64,000 nt of DNA from Blastobasis lacticolella (Eukaryota; Arthropoda; Insecta; Lepidoptera; Blastobasidae). Position numbers and translations under genes: made by a program. This document shows, piece after piece, positions 34,533 to 44,705 of the stretch. The notes beneath the pieces are model-generated. The model saw only the letters and a program-made list of their open reading frames with translations, was not told the DNA's origin and made no database searches. The DNA is taken from assembly GCA_905147135.1 (NCBI GenBank), contig LR990042.1, positions 12,577,545 to 12,641,544 on the forward strand, in the 5' to 3' direction. The stretch's first letter is position 1. Every line of letters begins with the position of its first letter.

Positions 34533-36644
34533 TTGTCTTTAAATTCATTACTTTCCAATAATGAAAGTTTTAATGTTTGCCATATAAACGCGCAGAGTAT
34601 ACCTCAGCACCATAGCGAACTGCTGGAAGCTTTCTCAGCTACCCCTATTCATGCTATCCTCGTCTCCAAGACATGGTTAAATCCTACGTTGGCTTCTACC
34701 TCATACTCTCTTTCTGGTTACGTGATCATTCGTAATGACCGTATTGGAAAGCGCGGGGGTGGCGTCGCGATTTATCTGCGCGCTGATTTCGCTCATAGAG
34801 TAATAGTTAGATCCACTCCCCCTTACAGGGCTGCTCCCGAGTACATCTTGCTGGAAGTGGACATCAAGGGTGTCAAGATTGCTCTAGGTTTCATTTACTG
34901 CCCGCCTGGTATTGATTATTTTGCGGAACTTGTGTGGACTCTGTGTTGGTCTACGTTGCGTCAGAGTACACGCATATTATCTTAATGGGCGATTTTAATA
35001 CCGATTTAGTAAAAAATTCTTTTAACAGTCGCAAGCTTCTTTCGTTAGTCGATTCTGCTGACCTCCGTATACTACCCCCATACTAATCTGGACACTGCGG
35101 ATACGTGGCTTGACCTTATTATAACTTCCACTCTTTCTCAGGTTCTCAATCATGGGCAGCTGGCTGTGCTTGGATTTTCCAGGCACGGCTTAATTTACAT
35201 GTTATATAAAGTTAAGCCCCCGAAGGTCAAGCCTACGTATCTGTCGTTACGTAGATTTGGGAAAATGAATGAGGATAGTCTTAGGAATGACGCGGAAAGT
35301 TTTGACTGGAATGAATGTTTTGAGGCGACTGGTATTGATGAGAAGATTGCTATCTTCAGCGTAAATATCATTGAATTATACGACAAACATGCACCACGGT
35401 GTCTGGTTAAGGTAAAACGACCCCCGAGCCCTTGGATATCTGTGGCGATTCGAAAAGCCATGGCCAAACGTGATCAAGCGTTTAGGAAATATAAACTCAA
35501 TCGCAATGGCGATAACTTGTCTGTCTACAAATCGGCGCGCAATCTCTGCAATAAGATGGTGAGAGATTCTAAGCGCCGTTATTTCCACGACAATCTACTA
35601 AATTCCTACCAGGCAAACACCTGGAAGTTCCTAAGATCAGTGGGAGTTGGCAAGTCCCAAATTTCTCATGTCAAATCTTCTTTTTGTCCAGAGGTTCTAA
35701 ACCAGCATTTTTCTACTGTATCACAACTGGATGATGCTACTAAATCTGATACAATCGATTTCAATGGGTCCTTGCCCGTGTTGTCGACAGACTTTAATTT
35801 CAGCTCTGTCACCAAGCATGAAGTTAGGAAAACCTTTTTCTCCTTAAAGTCCAAGGCGACGGAATGTGATGATGTAAGCAGAGTGATGCTGATTCATATT
35901 TTAGATTTTGTATTACCCATTCTAACACATATCATCAATCACTCTCTTTCGTCACATTCATTCCCTTGTAAGTGGGGTAAATCATTCGTTGTACCGCTCC
36001 CCAAAGTATCTGCGCCTAGCTCTGTAAATCATTTGAGACCAATCTTAATACTGCCATTTTTGTCAAAAATTCTTGAAGCTGTTGTACATAAACAAACATC
36101 TGCCTTTGTTAATAATAACTCTCGTTTAAGTCCCTTTCAATCGGGTTTTCGGCCGGGCCGTAGCACAACCACGGCTCTGCTTAAAATCACAGAGGATGTC
36201 AGGGAAGCCATGGAAAATACTAAAGTAACTATCATTATCCTAATAGATTTCTCTAACGCTTTTAACAATGTAGATCATGACATCTTACTGGCTATCCTGA
36301 TGCAGCTTGGGTTCTCATCCTCAGTGACTGGCTGGTTCTCGTCATATCTTCGCGGTCGGCAGCAGGCAGTTTGCGCTGATGGAGTAGTGTCCAATTGGTG
36401 TGATCTTGTCGCTGGTGTTCCGCAAGGCGGCATTTTATCCCCTCTGCTATTTTCTCTATTTATCAATTTTGTTACTCACAAACTTAAGTGCTCTCACCAT
36501 CTTTATGCGGATGACTTGCAGCTGTATGCCAGTGCTGATGCTGCAAACATTGCCGAGGCTGTTGATGCCCTAAATGGCGACTTGAACCATATCTATGACT
36601 GGTCTCGTGAGTTTGGCATTTCTGTAAATCCGTCGAAATGCCAA
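34533..36644 (+). pseudogene. LINE-B ORF2, endonuclease and reverse transcriptase, frameshifted
   Basis: The APE-type endonuclease begins FNVCHINAQSIPQHHSELLE, then ILVSKTWLNP, RIGKRGGGVAIYLRADF. Frameshifts near 34930 and 35080 separate it from MGDFNTDLV and from the SDH motif, here changed to SRHGLIY. The long frame 35166-36659 carries the RT: NHLRPILILPFLSKILEAVV, GFRPGRSTTTALLKI, LIDFSNAFNNVDHDILL (motif A), VAGVPQGGILSPLLFSLFIN (motif B) and LYADDLQLYA (motif C, YADD at about 36504). The catalytic aspartates of the RT are all present. The frame ends in LINE-C at SKCQ. Two frameshifts, one mutated nuclease residue and an insertion make it inactive. Confidence 0.85.
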
Positions 36645-37988
36645 AGTAAAGTAAAGTAAAGTAAATATTTATTGTTAAAAAAACTGGTTAACAAATATAT
36701 GCCATAGCAGTTTACCCATTTCGGGTGTACAATATTCAAATTATTATTACACAACACAGAAAAACCAAACGACGAAATGAACTTATTAATAACCGAATTT
36801 ACTTTAGTATTGTCGTATCTATCTAAATAACTACAACAAAAAAACTTCAAAAACAAAACTTCTTAATATTTAATATAAATGCTATCGACATTGTAATATT
36901 CCTTAAGATCGTAACAAGACTTTTTTAATAGCCACTTTTTTAAATTTATTTTAAATTTGTTAAGATCAAGCTTTTTTAATTCATAGGGCAAATGGTTATA
37001 GATTTTAATACCTGTGATATAAGTACTTTTTGAAAATGTAGTTTTGTTAATTTGGGGTATCTGAAGATTGTGCTCGTATTTGCTTCGTATATTTTTTTTT
37101 ACTGATGAATTTTTAATAAAATGGTGTTCATTAGACTTTATAAAAACGCAAATTTCTAAGATATATAAGCAGGCTATAGTGAGTATATTCTTTTCTATAA
37201 AAATATTGCGGAGAGAATCTGTACTAACCATTTTGAAGATACTTCTTAAACACTTCTTTTGCATTAAAAATAAAGATTTAACATTGACAGAATTACCCCA
37301 AAAAATAATGCCATAACTTAAAAGAGGGTAAACATAACCATAATATGCATTTAACGCAACTTGTTCTGAAGCTATATTAGATAGTATTGATAGGACATAA
37401 GAATAACTGGATAATTTACTAATTGTTTTTCTTATGTGTTCTTTCCAATTTAGATTTGAGTCGATGTACACTCCTAGGAATTTAGTTTCATTTAAAGTTT
37501 CTACCTTTAAGTGATTTAGGTTAACATTTTGTGATTTTTGCATACTATTGGCAAATTCTATTAATTTTGTTTTGTCCAGGTTAACTTTTAAATTTATTGT
37601 TTGCAACCAATCCACTACTTTATTTAGGGTATCGTTTAATTCTTTTGACATATCTGTTTGGCTATTATTGGGTATTAAAATTGTAGCATCATCTGCAAAC
37701 ATAATACAGTGATGTTTCGTAACTGAGGGCAACTCGTTGATATAAATAAGGAATAATAGGGGTCCTAATATACTTCCTTGCGGTACTCCTTGTGATGTGT
37801 TTTGAAAAGGGGACTGTATAGACTCAATTGACTTAGTATTTTTATTATACCTATCTATAGACGTGGTCTGTTTCCTGTTCTTTAAATATGACTCGAATAA
37901 TCTTAGGGCGTTTCCTCTCACTCCTACATGTTCTAGTTGTTTTAGAAGAATGTCATGCACTACGCAATCGTAGTGCATGACATTCTTC
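36645..37988 (-). mobile_element. LINE-C: 5'-truncated LINE inserted in LINE-B ORF2
   Basis: On the minus strand this 1.34-kb insert ends in a (TTTAC)n tail (36645-36662). TGCCAA flanks it at 36639-36644 and again at 37989-37994; removing it restores LINE-B codons SKCQAMVVGSSRLVGCLDL. Its 5' end carries a 21-base inverted copy of its own sequence (see 37944-37989). Confidence 0.88.
36863..37960 (-). pseudogene. LINE-C reverse transcriptase, 5'-truncated but open
   Basis: A continuous minus frame (extending to 38065 only by running into LINE-B). Native element sequence starts about VVHDILLKQLEHVGVRGNAL. It has SQGVPQGSILGPLLFLIYIN (motif B), HCIMFADDATILIPNN (FADD active site), then LKVETLNETKFLGVYIDSNL and a C-terminus YLKEYYNVDSIYIKY-like before the stop at 36863. 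Motif A and the endonuclease are missing because of 5' truncation. No stops over ~360 codons, so this insertion is the youngest in the stack. Confidence 0.82.
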
Positions 37989-37989
37989 T
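37944..37989. repeat. Perfect 21-bp palindrome at the LINE-C 5' junction
   Basis: Arms 37944-37964 and 37969-37989 (AGAAGAATGTCATGCACTAC...) are exact inverses around CAAT. The inner arm is LINE-C coding sequence (VVHDILLK); the outer arm is a copied inversion next to the target duplication. Confidence 0.9.
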
Positions 37990-37994
37990 GCCAA

Positions 37995-39035
37995 GCCATG
38001 GTCGTGGGCAGCTCTCGACTGGTTGGTTGCCTTGATTTGGCAAATGTTCCACCAGTATATTTCAATCATGTTCGTATTCCGTTTACCTCTTCTGTAAAAG
38101 ATCTTAGCTTGTTATCGACAGTACTTTGGGCTGGTCGGATCAGCTGACAGAGGTGAGCAGAAAGGTAACGGGGACATTACGGTGCCTTTATCGACTAAAA
38201 TTTTTTCTTCCCTCTTCCACCAAACCTTCGCTCGTACAATCGATTATCTTACCAATTATTGACTACGCTGATGTGTGTTACTCTGACGTCAATCAGGATC
38301 AACTGAATAAATTGGAACGCCTACTCAACAACTGTATCCGTTTTATATATGGTTTACGAAAATACGACCACATTTCATAATTTCGTGCAAAGCTGAAGTG
38401 GCTTCCTATACGGCACCGCCGGAACTTGCACGTTCTTTCTCTTCTTTTTTCCATAATGAAGGATCCAGTTGTACCGGAGTATTTGAAATGTAAATTTCAA
38501 TTCCTCTGCGATACTCATAAGCGCAATCTTCGCTCCTCTGATACTCTCTGTTTAAATCTTCCACTTCACCGCACTGGTTTTCTCGCCAACTCTTTCTCTT
38601 TAATGGCAGCAAGGCTGTGGAACGATCTTCCGGTCGATATCAGACGAAGCCCAGACAAACCTTCCTTCAAGAAAGCTGTTCGAGAGCATTTTCTAAATTC
38701 TTTGTAATACCCGACTTTAACTTATTTCTTTTTTCACGGTTACTTTTACGAGTGAGCTTGGTGGGTAGGCCTGATTAAAATTGGTAGTCAAGTATGTTCT
38801 GCTATCTTGTTGTTGTTGGTTTTTAGTATTTTACAAAAATTTTGAGTTTCGGTATGTGACTACTGGTGGGTAGAATTGTATTTTTAATTAGTAATGTAAG
38901 TGTAAGTGTAATGTTGTTGTAAATTTGTATGCACCGCCTGCAATTTTCGGGGTACACTGGTAGATAAAGCTACAAAGCTTTAAGTCCACCTTTGTACTAT
39001 TTTGTGCATAAAGTATTAAATATAGATTAATATAT
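37995..39035 (+). pseudogene. LINE-B ORF2 C-terminus and 3' UTR
   Basis: Resumes LINE-B after LINE-C: VPPVYFNHVRIPFTSSVKDL, then WSDQLTEVSRKVTGTLRCL, PIIDYADVCYSDVNQDQLNK, LNNCIRFIYGLRKYDHIS, a stop in place of a codon near 38380, FRAKLKWLPIRHRRNLHVL-like continuation, and NSFSLMAARLWNDLPVDIRR ending at 38707. The 3' UTR follows to 39035 with GGGGTACACTGGTAGATAAA and CTTTAAGTCCACC, a common 3' end for these LINEs. Confidence 0.82.
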
Positions 39036-39039
39036 GTAG

Positions 39040-39567
39040 TACTTGTTATTCTGGTAGGCTCTAAAAATAAGTTTTTTGAATTATGACACTTAAATAATGT
39101 AATTAGCCTACTTCTATATTTACAAGATACATCTAATAAATCTATATTAAAATCTCTACAAACAACAATATCCTTATTACAATTGCTAACTTTAATAAAG
39201 GCTTCATTCATAATTTTTTCGAACAGATCAAATGATGAAGCTGGTGATCTGTATACGCTCATTACAATAAGTCGCTCAAGTTCTATACAGGCAATTTCAG
39301 CAGTTCGTTCAACAGACAGCTTGACAATATCAGTACGTTCCTTACATTTTAGGCAATTACGAGCAAGTATTAGGGAACCCTCATGAATTGCTTGCCCTCT
39401 AGTGAACGAACTTGCAAGTTTATGGTTGTTAAAGCCAAATATGAGCTGGTGATCTTTTAACCAATGTTCAGTAATGCAAAAAATATTAACATTCTCACCG
39501 TTCATGAATAGCTCAACTTACAATTCTTTATTCGACATGCCTTGGATATTTTGATGTACTAACATTT
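39040..39567 (-). pseudogene. LINE-A endonuclease domain (APE type)
   Basis: The minus frame starts MLVHQNIQGMSNKEL, has one stop, then NIFCITEHWLKDHQLIFGF, SVERTAEIACIELERLIVMS, VYRSPASSF and CRDFNIDLLD (catalytic GDFN changed to RDFN), and FLEPTRITSTT before LINE-B. This is the N-terminal nuclease that nicks target DNA in LINEs. It is joined in the ancestral copy to 32645 leftwards. Confidence 0.8.
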
Positions 39568-39660
39568 TACTTTACGTACATCCAAAGGCTTATTACCACT
39601 ATTTACTGATGACTTTATGCCAGAGCAGTCCTGTATATGTGTGATGCCGCCCGACTGGGC

Positions 39661-40312
39661 GAAAGAAAATAAATAGATAAATGTGAAAATAGTGAAGTGA
39701 ATTTCCCACCGCTTGATATCCTCGATGCTTAGGTACAATAGAACTGACTCGCAGTTTACTTCCAGCAAACTTAAGAAAATTATAGATACGTAATTTAACT
39801 TGAAAATATGAGTGTAGATAAAGTAGTGTATGCAACTGCCTATAATCAGGTATTAAAACACTCGTGTCAAAATACCCCCTTTTATATGACAGTTGCATAA
39901 AATACTATTTTAAAATTATAGAGACTGGCGTGAAAAGTGTACTTACCCTACCTAAAAGTGTGCTTACGACTGTTTTCGAATATATAATTGGAATATTTCG
40001 CTATGAGTGTAGATAATAGTAGTTTATGCAACTGGCATATAAAAGGGGGTATTAAACATGAGTGTCCGTTTATCATACTCGGCTACGCCTCATATGATAA
40101 TAGTTTGACACGAGTGTTTTAATACCTAATTATATGCAGTTGCATACACTACTTTATCCACACTCATACTTTTATATTAAAATATCGTACTTATAATTTT
40201 CTCAACTTTGCTGGAAGTAAGCTGCGAGTCGGTTCTGTGGTATCTACGCGTAAAGGATATCAAGTGGCGGGAAATTCACTTTACTACTTTCACATTTATC
40301 TATTTATTTGCT
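39661..40312. repeat. Fold-back repeat P: ~205-bp inverted arms
   Basis: 39661-39870 and 40090-40312 are imperfect reverse complements over about 205 bases, sharing AAATAGATAAATGTGAAA, TTGATATCC, ACTTCCAGCAAA, GATAAAGTAGTGTATGCAAC and AAACACTCGTGTCAAA. Between them lie more, smaller inversions (for example AAGGGGGTATTA against TAATACCCCCTTT-like). No coding capacity. Confidence 0.8.
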
Positions 40313-40654
40313 TCAAATAAGAAAAAACATTCACAAACACAAATTACAACAATTAGAAAAAATATTCTGTTTAACGGAAAAATAATTACTCAGAATGTTT
40401 ATACAACAGGAAAATTTAAATTTTGTATTTGTTAAAGGCATCTAGGTATTCAGCTTACATTTGGCCGTGTCCGGGCGCCCGACAACAATTTACAAAATAT
40501 AAGTGACTTTAAGTTACAGCTGTAATGAAATTAGTATCGGAAATGCTGTATCAAAAAGTAATTTTTTAAAATTTTATGGACAGGCGTGAAAAAAGTGTAT
40601 CCTTAAACGACTGTTTTCGAATATGTCATTGGAACATTATGATACGAGTGTAGA
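40313..40654. other. Non-coding repeat debris next to fold-back P
   Basis: 40575-40654 (GACTGTTTTCGAATATGTCATTGG...GAGTGTAGATAAA) repeats 39930-40020 in the same orientation. No gene in the interval. Confidence 0.5.
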
Positions 40655-41592
40655 TAAAAGTTATTATAGTATATCTGAATATTTAAATGACAAAAGTCCA
40701 TGGGACCGAACTGCTGTTCTATACAGGTATTTACTTTTAAGATAGTATATAGAACAAATAATGTATTAGTTCATAAGACATGTTTAAAAAAGAAGAATTA
40801 ACGTAGGCTTTGTGGGTTTCTTGCTGTCATTTCCTCCACGGAGAACCACCTTGAAAGCTGCGTTAATTTTCCTTCCTTTCCCACACATAGTGACTCCTGT
40901 CTGCGGTAGGGTAGGGGTAGGGTAGTAGTTAGAGTAGGGGGTAAGATAGGGGTAGGGTAGGGGTAAGGTAGTGATAGGCTAGGGTAGGGATAAGATAGTG
41001 GTAGGGTAGGGGTAAGATAGGGGTAGGGTAGGGGTAAGGTAGTGGTAGGGTAGGGGTAAGATAGTGGTAGGTTAGGGGTAAGGTAGTGGTAGGGTAGGGT
41101 TAAGGCAATGGTAAGATAGGGTAGGGGTAAGGTAGCGGTAGGGTAGGGATAGGATAGAGTAGGGTGGGAGCGACTACCTACCTATCACATGCAGCATGTG
41201 TAATGCACGCTCTCTTAAAAGTCTGTCTGTCGGTGGCGTGGGGGCCGGGTCGCTCTTTTCCCTCAAATATGGTTGAATTGGACGATAGCTGGGCCCTGTG
41301 TTATACTCGTGAACGGGTGCTGCTTTGGTGGACTGGCTTACTCTTGCTGTAGTTTTAGGTGGTTTTTATTATTTATACTAGACATACCTATATAATATCG
41401 AGCGCGGTCTGGCTTTGCCTGGCATTGTCGGGCACGGTCCGGTCGTGGTTGAATTGGGGTGGGTTTGCTGCGGCCGTAGGGCGGTCAGCGTGTCACTGTG
41501 TGTTTCCTTCCTACTTTCCTACCTTTCGTTTTTGACGATTTAAAGAGATATTTAATGTCTTTATCAATAAAGAAATTTTGAATATTAACTGC
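40655..41592 (+). mobile_element. Outer LINE copy: RT C-terminus and 3' UTR
   Basis: Starts within the LINE-A-type C-terminus (SYYSISEYLNDKSPWD) and continues through the long 3' UTR with its minisatellite to a TTTTGAATATT end. It picks up exactly where 28650-29480 breaks off, so both are taken as one plus-strand copy split by an 11.2-kb insertion. Confidence 0.75.
40905..41168 (+). repeat. TAGGG-type minisatellite, long copy
   Basis: About 264 bases of GGTAGGGGTAAG, GATAGTGGTAGG and related 11-18-base units. It is the same array as at 30058-30240 but about 80 bases longer. Confidence 0.87.
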
Positions 41593-43030
41593 TACTTTTA
41601 TTTTACAACAGTCGAGTTGGTGTAAAATGCATATCTAGACCACAATACTGTGTACATCACTAGCTACTCGTATTACAGCAGATGTGAGCACTTTATCAAT
41701 AATAGAAGACATGACTTAAGGTTATTGTGGACGTATGACAGTTAACTTTGTGAAATAGACGCCGGGAGACAAAAACCTGGCTATATAATATGTTGCTGCA
41801 TAAAATATCCATTACAGCCAAACAATGGCACTTTACTTTATCGAATTCGTTTTTTCCACACGGGATAACCGGATCGATTCAATTTGTGCGCCAAAGGGCT
41901 TCGTGTGTGGCGAATTTATAATGCAGCCTAATTCGGAAGAAAATGAAGGCGTAGTCGTGACTGAATTGGCTATTAGTGTATAGGTCGGTGCCAGAAAACA
42001 TTAATCAAATTCTCACTAAGATTTTGAATTTGGTGGGTGCGGTTTTCACCCGTCTATATTCGGATCTCTGTAGACACTCAATTATTACGCTCTGTTAATT
42101 TTTTTCCGGGATGAAATGTAGTCTTTGTCACTCGGGTATAATGTAGCTAACTATAAGTGAAAGAATGTGCAAAATCGGTTTAGTAGTTTAGTAGTTTCGG
42201 TTTTGTAGGTAGAGATTACTCCTAACATACAAATTCACAAACTCACAAACTTTTTCTCTTCATAATGAAATAAATCTCTACTATCTATCGTCTATATAAG
42301 TATAATTATTTTTTTGGTTATGACGAATAAATGTTTTGATGTGCGTTACGAACGACATACTAAATTAATTGTTTAAGTGATGTTATAAATTTTATGAGAA
42401 TAAATATGTTTAAACCTAATGACTTAGTACCTAGTATTTCAACATAGGTACTTTATATTCGAAATCAATAATAAAATAAAAATTGTTGGAAAAAACAGAA
42501 GGCAGAACGACGAACTCATAGCTAAAGACTATAAAATTTTATTGTTTTCTTTTAACATAATGGAGGTTTGCAAGTAGTGTTATTAATGTTACATACATGA
42601 CGATACACACATTGTTCTGAAAACGTTTTGTTCTTCAATTTGAAAACAACAAAAGAAAATAAATGTACGTAACAGGGTAACGTACTCGTACGTACGTAAT
42701 CTACTCCTTTACTTCATCTTTATGTATTAAAAAATCATCACACCGTAATTTAATACTAAATACGATTAATGAAGAACTTAATTGAAGAAGTTATTATACT
42801 GAACCCCCAGTCACGTGGCAAAGTCGCATATTTATAGGTATTATAAAAATACTCTTACTTCAGGACTGCGGGCAGACCCCACGGGACTGTAGCGAAAGTC
42901 AGATACGAAATTTTCAGGAATGCTATATTTTCAGAAACTTTACAAGGCTAAACTAATTATGCCTCTGGTTCCCTAAACTTAGCTGGATTCTTTAACTAGC
43001 TAAATAATCTATTTCATACTTAATTTATTT
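41593..43030. other. Non-coding stretch
   Basis: No gene. Around 42110-42280 CCGGGATGAAATGTAGTC, GTGCAAAATCGGTTTAGTAG and CATACAAATTCACAAACTCA resemble a common lepidopteran short dispersed repeat; tentative. Confidence 0.35.
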
Positions 43031-43031
43031 G

Positions 43032-43150
43032 AGTAGGTTTGCCCATTTTCCAGCCCACGGAGACTCCAGATCTTTTGCCCCGAAAACACTAGTCGCCTTT
43101 TACGACACCCACGAGCGTAAGGAGTTGGTGCTATTCTACTCTGCCGGACA
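43032..43150 (-). mobile_element. (GAT)n SINE-like element, 5' half
   Basis: TTTTGCCCCGAAAACACTAG, TACGACACCCACGAGCG and TTGGTGCTATTCTACTCTGC are the reversed 5' half of 11731-11992. Confidence 0.65.
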
Positions 43151-43790
43151 ATAGGTGACCAAAAAATAACGTGCCTTGAGAGATTTTCTCGTAGATTCGT
43201 AATCGTGTTAGTTAATGTCTAGATAATATTATATAACATAGTATATAACTTTTTTTCTCACATTAGGAGGACTTAATATGGCTTCGTCAACTTAATAACC
43301 TGATAAGATCGTCTGAAGTCTCCTATAAACCCATCTCAACACACTTGTTCGGGAAACACATTTGCACAAGCAAAAAATTCTCTAAGGCTAATGAAGGTTC
43401 CTTTCGAAGATCATAGTTTTTACGTATGACGTAATACGTAGCTACTACACGCAAAAATTTCTTTTCCCTTCATAGAAAATATTGAAAACCTTTAAACTAA
43501 GACTGGATTTGCTTTTACTCGCATTAGATTTCACGTTTCCTCAGCTATATCCCCTGCACAGAGATCAGTCTCGATAAGTGGGCCCTGTTAGTTTCCCATC
43601 GGAACGACGTCGCATAAAGCTAAATCTAGTAAATCTACTTCGAAGTAGGGACGTACGTTTGTATACGAGGACCATAGTGACATCGAGCGGAAAAGATTTA
43701 TGTGGTTTGCTAACGCAGTCCATACCTATGTTGTTTAACATGAAATACAATTGTGTAGGATACGTTAGACTGGCCATGCCACTTTCGCCA
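43151..43790. other. Non-coding stretch
   Basis: No supported gene. The 76-81-codon frames near 43565-43823 overlap on opposite strands and show no domain. Confidence 0.4.
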
Positions 43791-44525
43791 GGCACAGGAA
43801 AAAGGGCTCTACGTCGTCTATGATGACTTGCTCGGCACCGGCGAAGTGGACAAGGAGGAATAGGATAGCGGACTTCTGGCCATCACCATCGGCGTAGAAT
43901 AACGCGTCTGCCAGGGTCCGCTTTCCTCTTCCACTTTGCCCGGTCTTCGGCATCCTCTCGTCGTAAGCTGTTGGCTCTCGCATTCGACTCAGCGATGTCA
44001 ATCCATTGCTTCTTGGGTCGCCCACGGGACTTTTTTCCTGATACAGGCAGGTTCAGGCACCTATTTCCCACGTATCCCTGACGCTTACACAACACGTGAC
44101 CAAACCAGCGCAGACGAGCCTTCTCAATCTTATCTGCGATATCCCTCACGCCAAGGCTGCCACTTATGTACTCGTTACGTACTCGATCGAGCCGCGTAAC
44201 TCCGTAAATCCACCGCAGCATTTTCATTTCGTTGGTGTGTAGTTCGCAAACGTGATTTGCCATTTGGCCCAAGCGGCAGAGATTCGGGACTTGACATCGG
44301 GGCCGATATCGCCGGACTCGTGCTTCACGGATCCGGGATATTTGGATTTGTCTGTTCTATTTACAGCTTCGTTACCTACATGGATGGTTTCGGGATCTGC
44401 ACTGCAGCTGGCCATATACTCCGTTTTGGCGACATTCAACTTTAAACCACCGTTTTCTAGCACATCCTTCCACGTGTTTATTCTGGTCTGAAGTTCCTGC
44501 CTAAGCTTGCTCACCAGTACGTTTC
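43791..44525 (-). pseudogene. RTE-type LINE, RT C-terminal fragment
   Basis: The minus strand has two frames with a shift near 44250. The first: VLENGGLKLNVAKTEYMA, DIGPDVKSRISAAWAKWQ. The second: NEMKMLRWIYGVTRLDRVRN, IADKIEKARLRWFGHVL and KKSRGRPKKQWID, then EDRAKWKRKADPGRR. These match the common insect endonuclease-RT pattern (GLKLNxxKTEY, KMLRWxxGVTRxDRxRN, RLRWxGHVxR, GRPKxRW). The upstream RT and nuclease are missing. Confidence 0.82.
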
Positions 44526-44539
44526 TTACAGTCGTAAGG

Positions 44540-44630
44540 GAATACAGTCGTATTCCCTGATAATTATAATCTGGACGCGCTCAAGGCTACAGTGTATTGG
44601 CTGTTCTGCTCCGTTTTGGAAAATAGGCAA
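44540..44630 (+). mobile_element. Short LINE C-terminal scrap
   Basis: TATTCCCTGATAATTATAAT followed by CTGGACGCGCTCAAGGCTAC corresponds to codons FPDNYNLDALKA of the LINE family at 46838-47492. Confidence 0.5.
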
Positions 44631-44705
44631 TAGTGTTTACTGTTGCGTATTTCCAATACTGTGATCTTAAACCCGCCTGCCAAGCGTAGAGATAATGGCA
44701 AAATC
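44620..44705 (+). mobile_element. (GAT)n SINE-like element, middle part
   Basis: GGAAAATAGGCAATAG, CCAATACTGTGATCTTAAAC and CCGCCTGCCAAGCGTAGAGA align with the middle of 11731-11992. Confidence 0.5.

Larger units (their letters stand above)
32650..39035 (+). mobile_element. LINE-B: near full-length two-ORF LINE, nested
   Basis: It lies between GTAG duplications (32646-32649 and 39036-39039) inside LINE-A. In order: 5' UTR, ORF1 (32898-33689), an ~840-base spacer, ORF2 (34533-38707, frameshifted and split by LINE-C at 36645-37988) and a 3' UTR ending TGCATAAAGTATTAAAT. Without LINE-C it is about 5.0 kb. Structure and motifs fit a jockey/CR1-superfamily LINE. It is the most complete retroelement in the window. 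Confidence 0.85.
29630..39660 (-). mobile_element. LINE-A (minus), split by a 6.4-kb LINE insertion
   Basis: Read on the minus strand it runs: upstream end near 39660, endonuclease domain 39567-39040, then after removal of 32650-39035 the rest of the endonuclease, the RT (32645-30500) and a ~860-base 3' UTR to a (TTGAATTT)-like tail at about 29630. Rejoining across the insertion gives an unbroken EPTRITSTTCLDKNFCDI, so both halves belong to one copy. Excluding the insertion it is about 3.6 kb. It belongs to the jockey/CR1-like LINEs. Frames are broken throughout. Confidence 0.8.

Noticed and set aside
36863..38065. A 400-codon intact host protein
   Set aside because: The frame is LINE-C RT fused by chance to about 30 codons of antisense LINE-B; the junction palindrome and target duplication show where it really begins.
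38888..39505. 205-codon frame as a separate LINE from that at 30.5-32.6 kb
   Set aside because: Joining across LINE-B at GTAG gives one continuous endonuclease reading, so both parts belong to LINE-A; its last ~45 codons (past 39035) are LINE-B 3' UTR read in antisense.
30058..41168. Telomeric repeats in the TAGGG arrays
   Set aside because: Units are irregular and lie in LINE 3' UTRs. Insect telomeres use TTAGG, and the two arrays are in opposite orientation within matching flanks.
43565..43823. Opposed 76- and 81-codon frames
   Set aside because: They overlap each other on opposite strands, have no domain, and match no neighbouring element.
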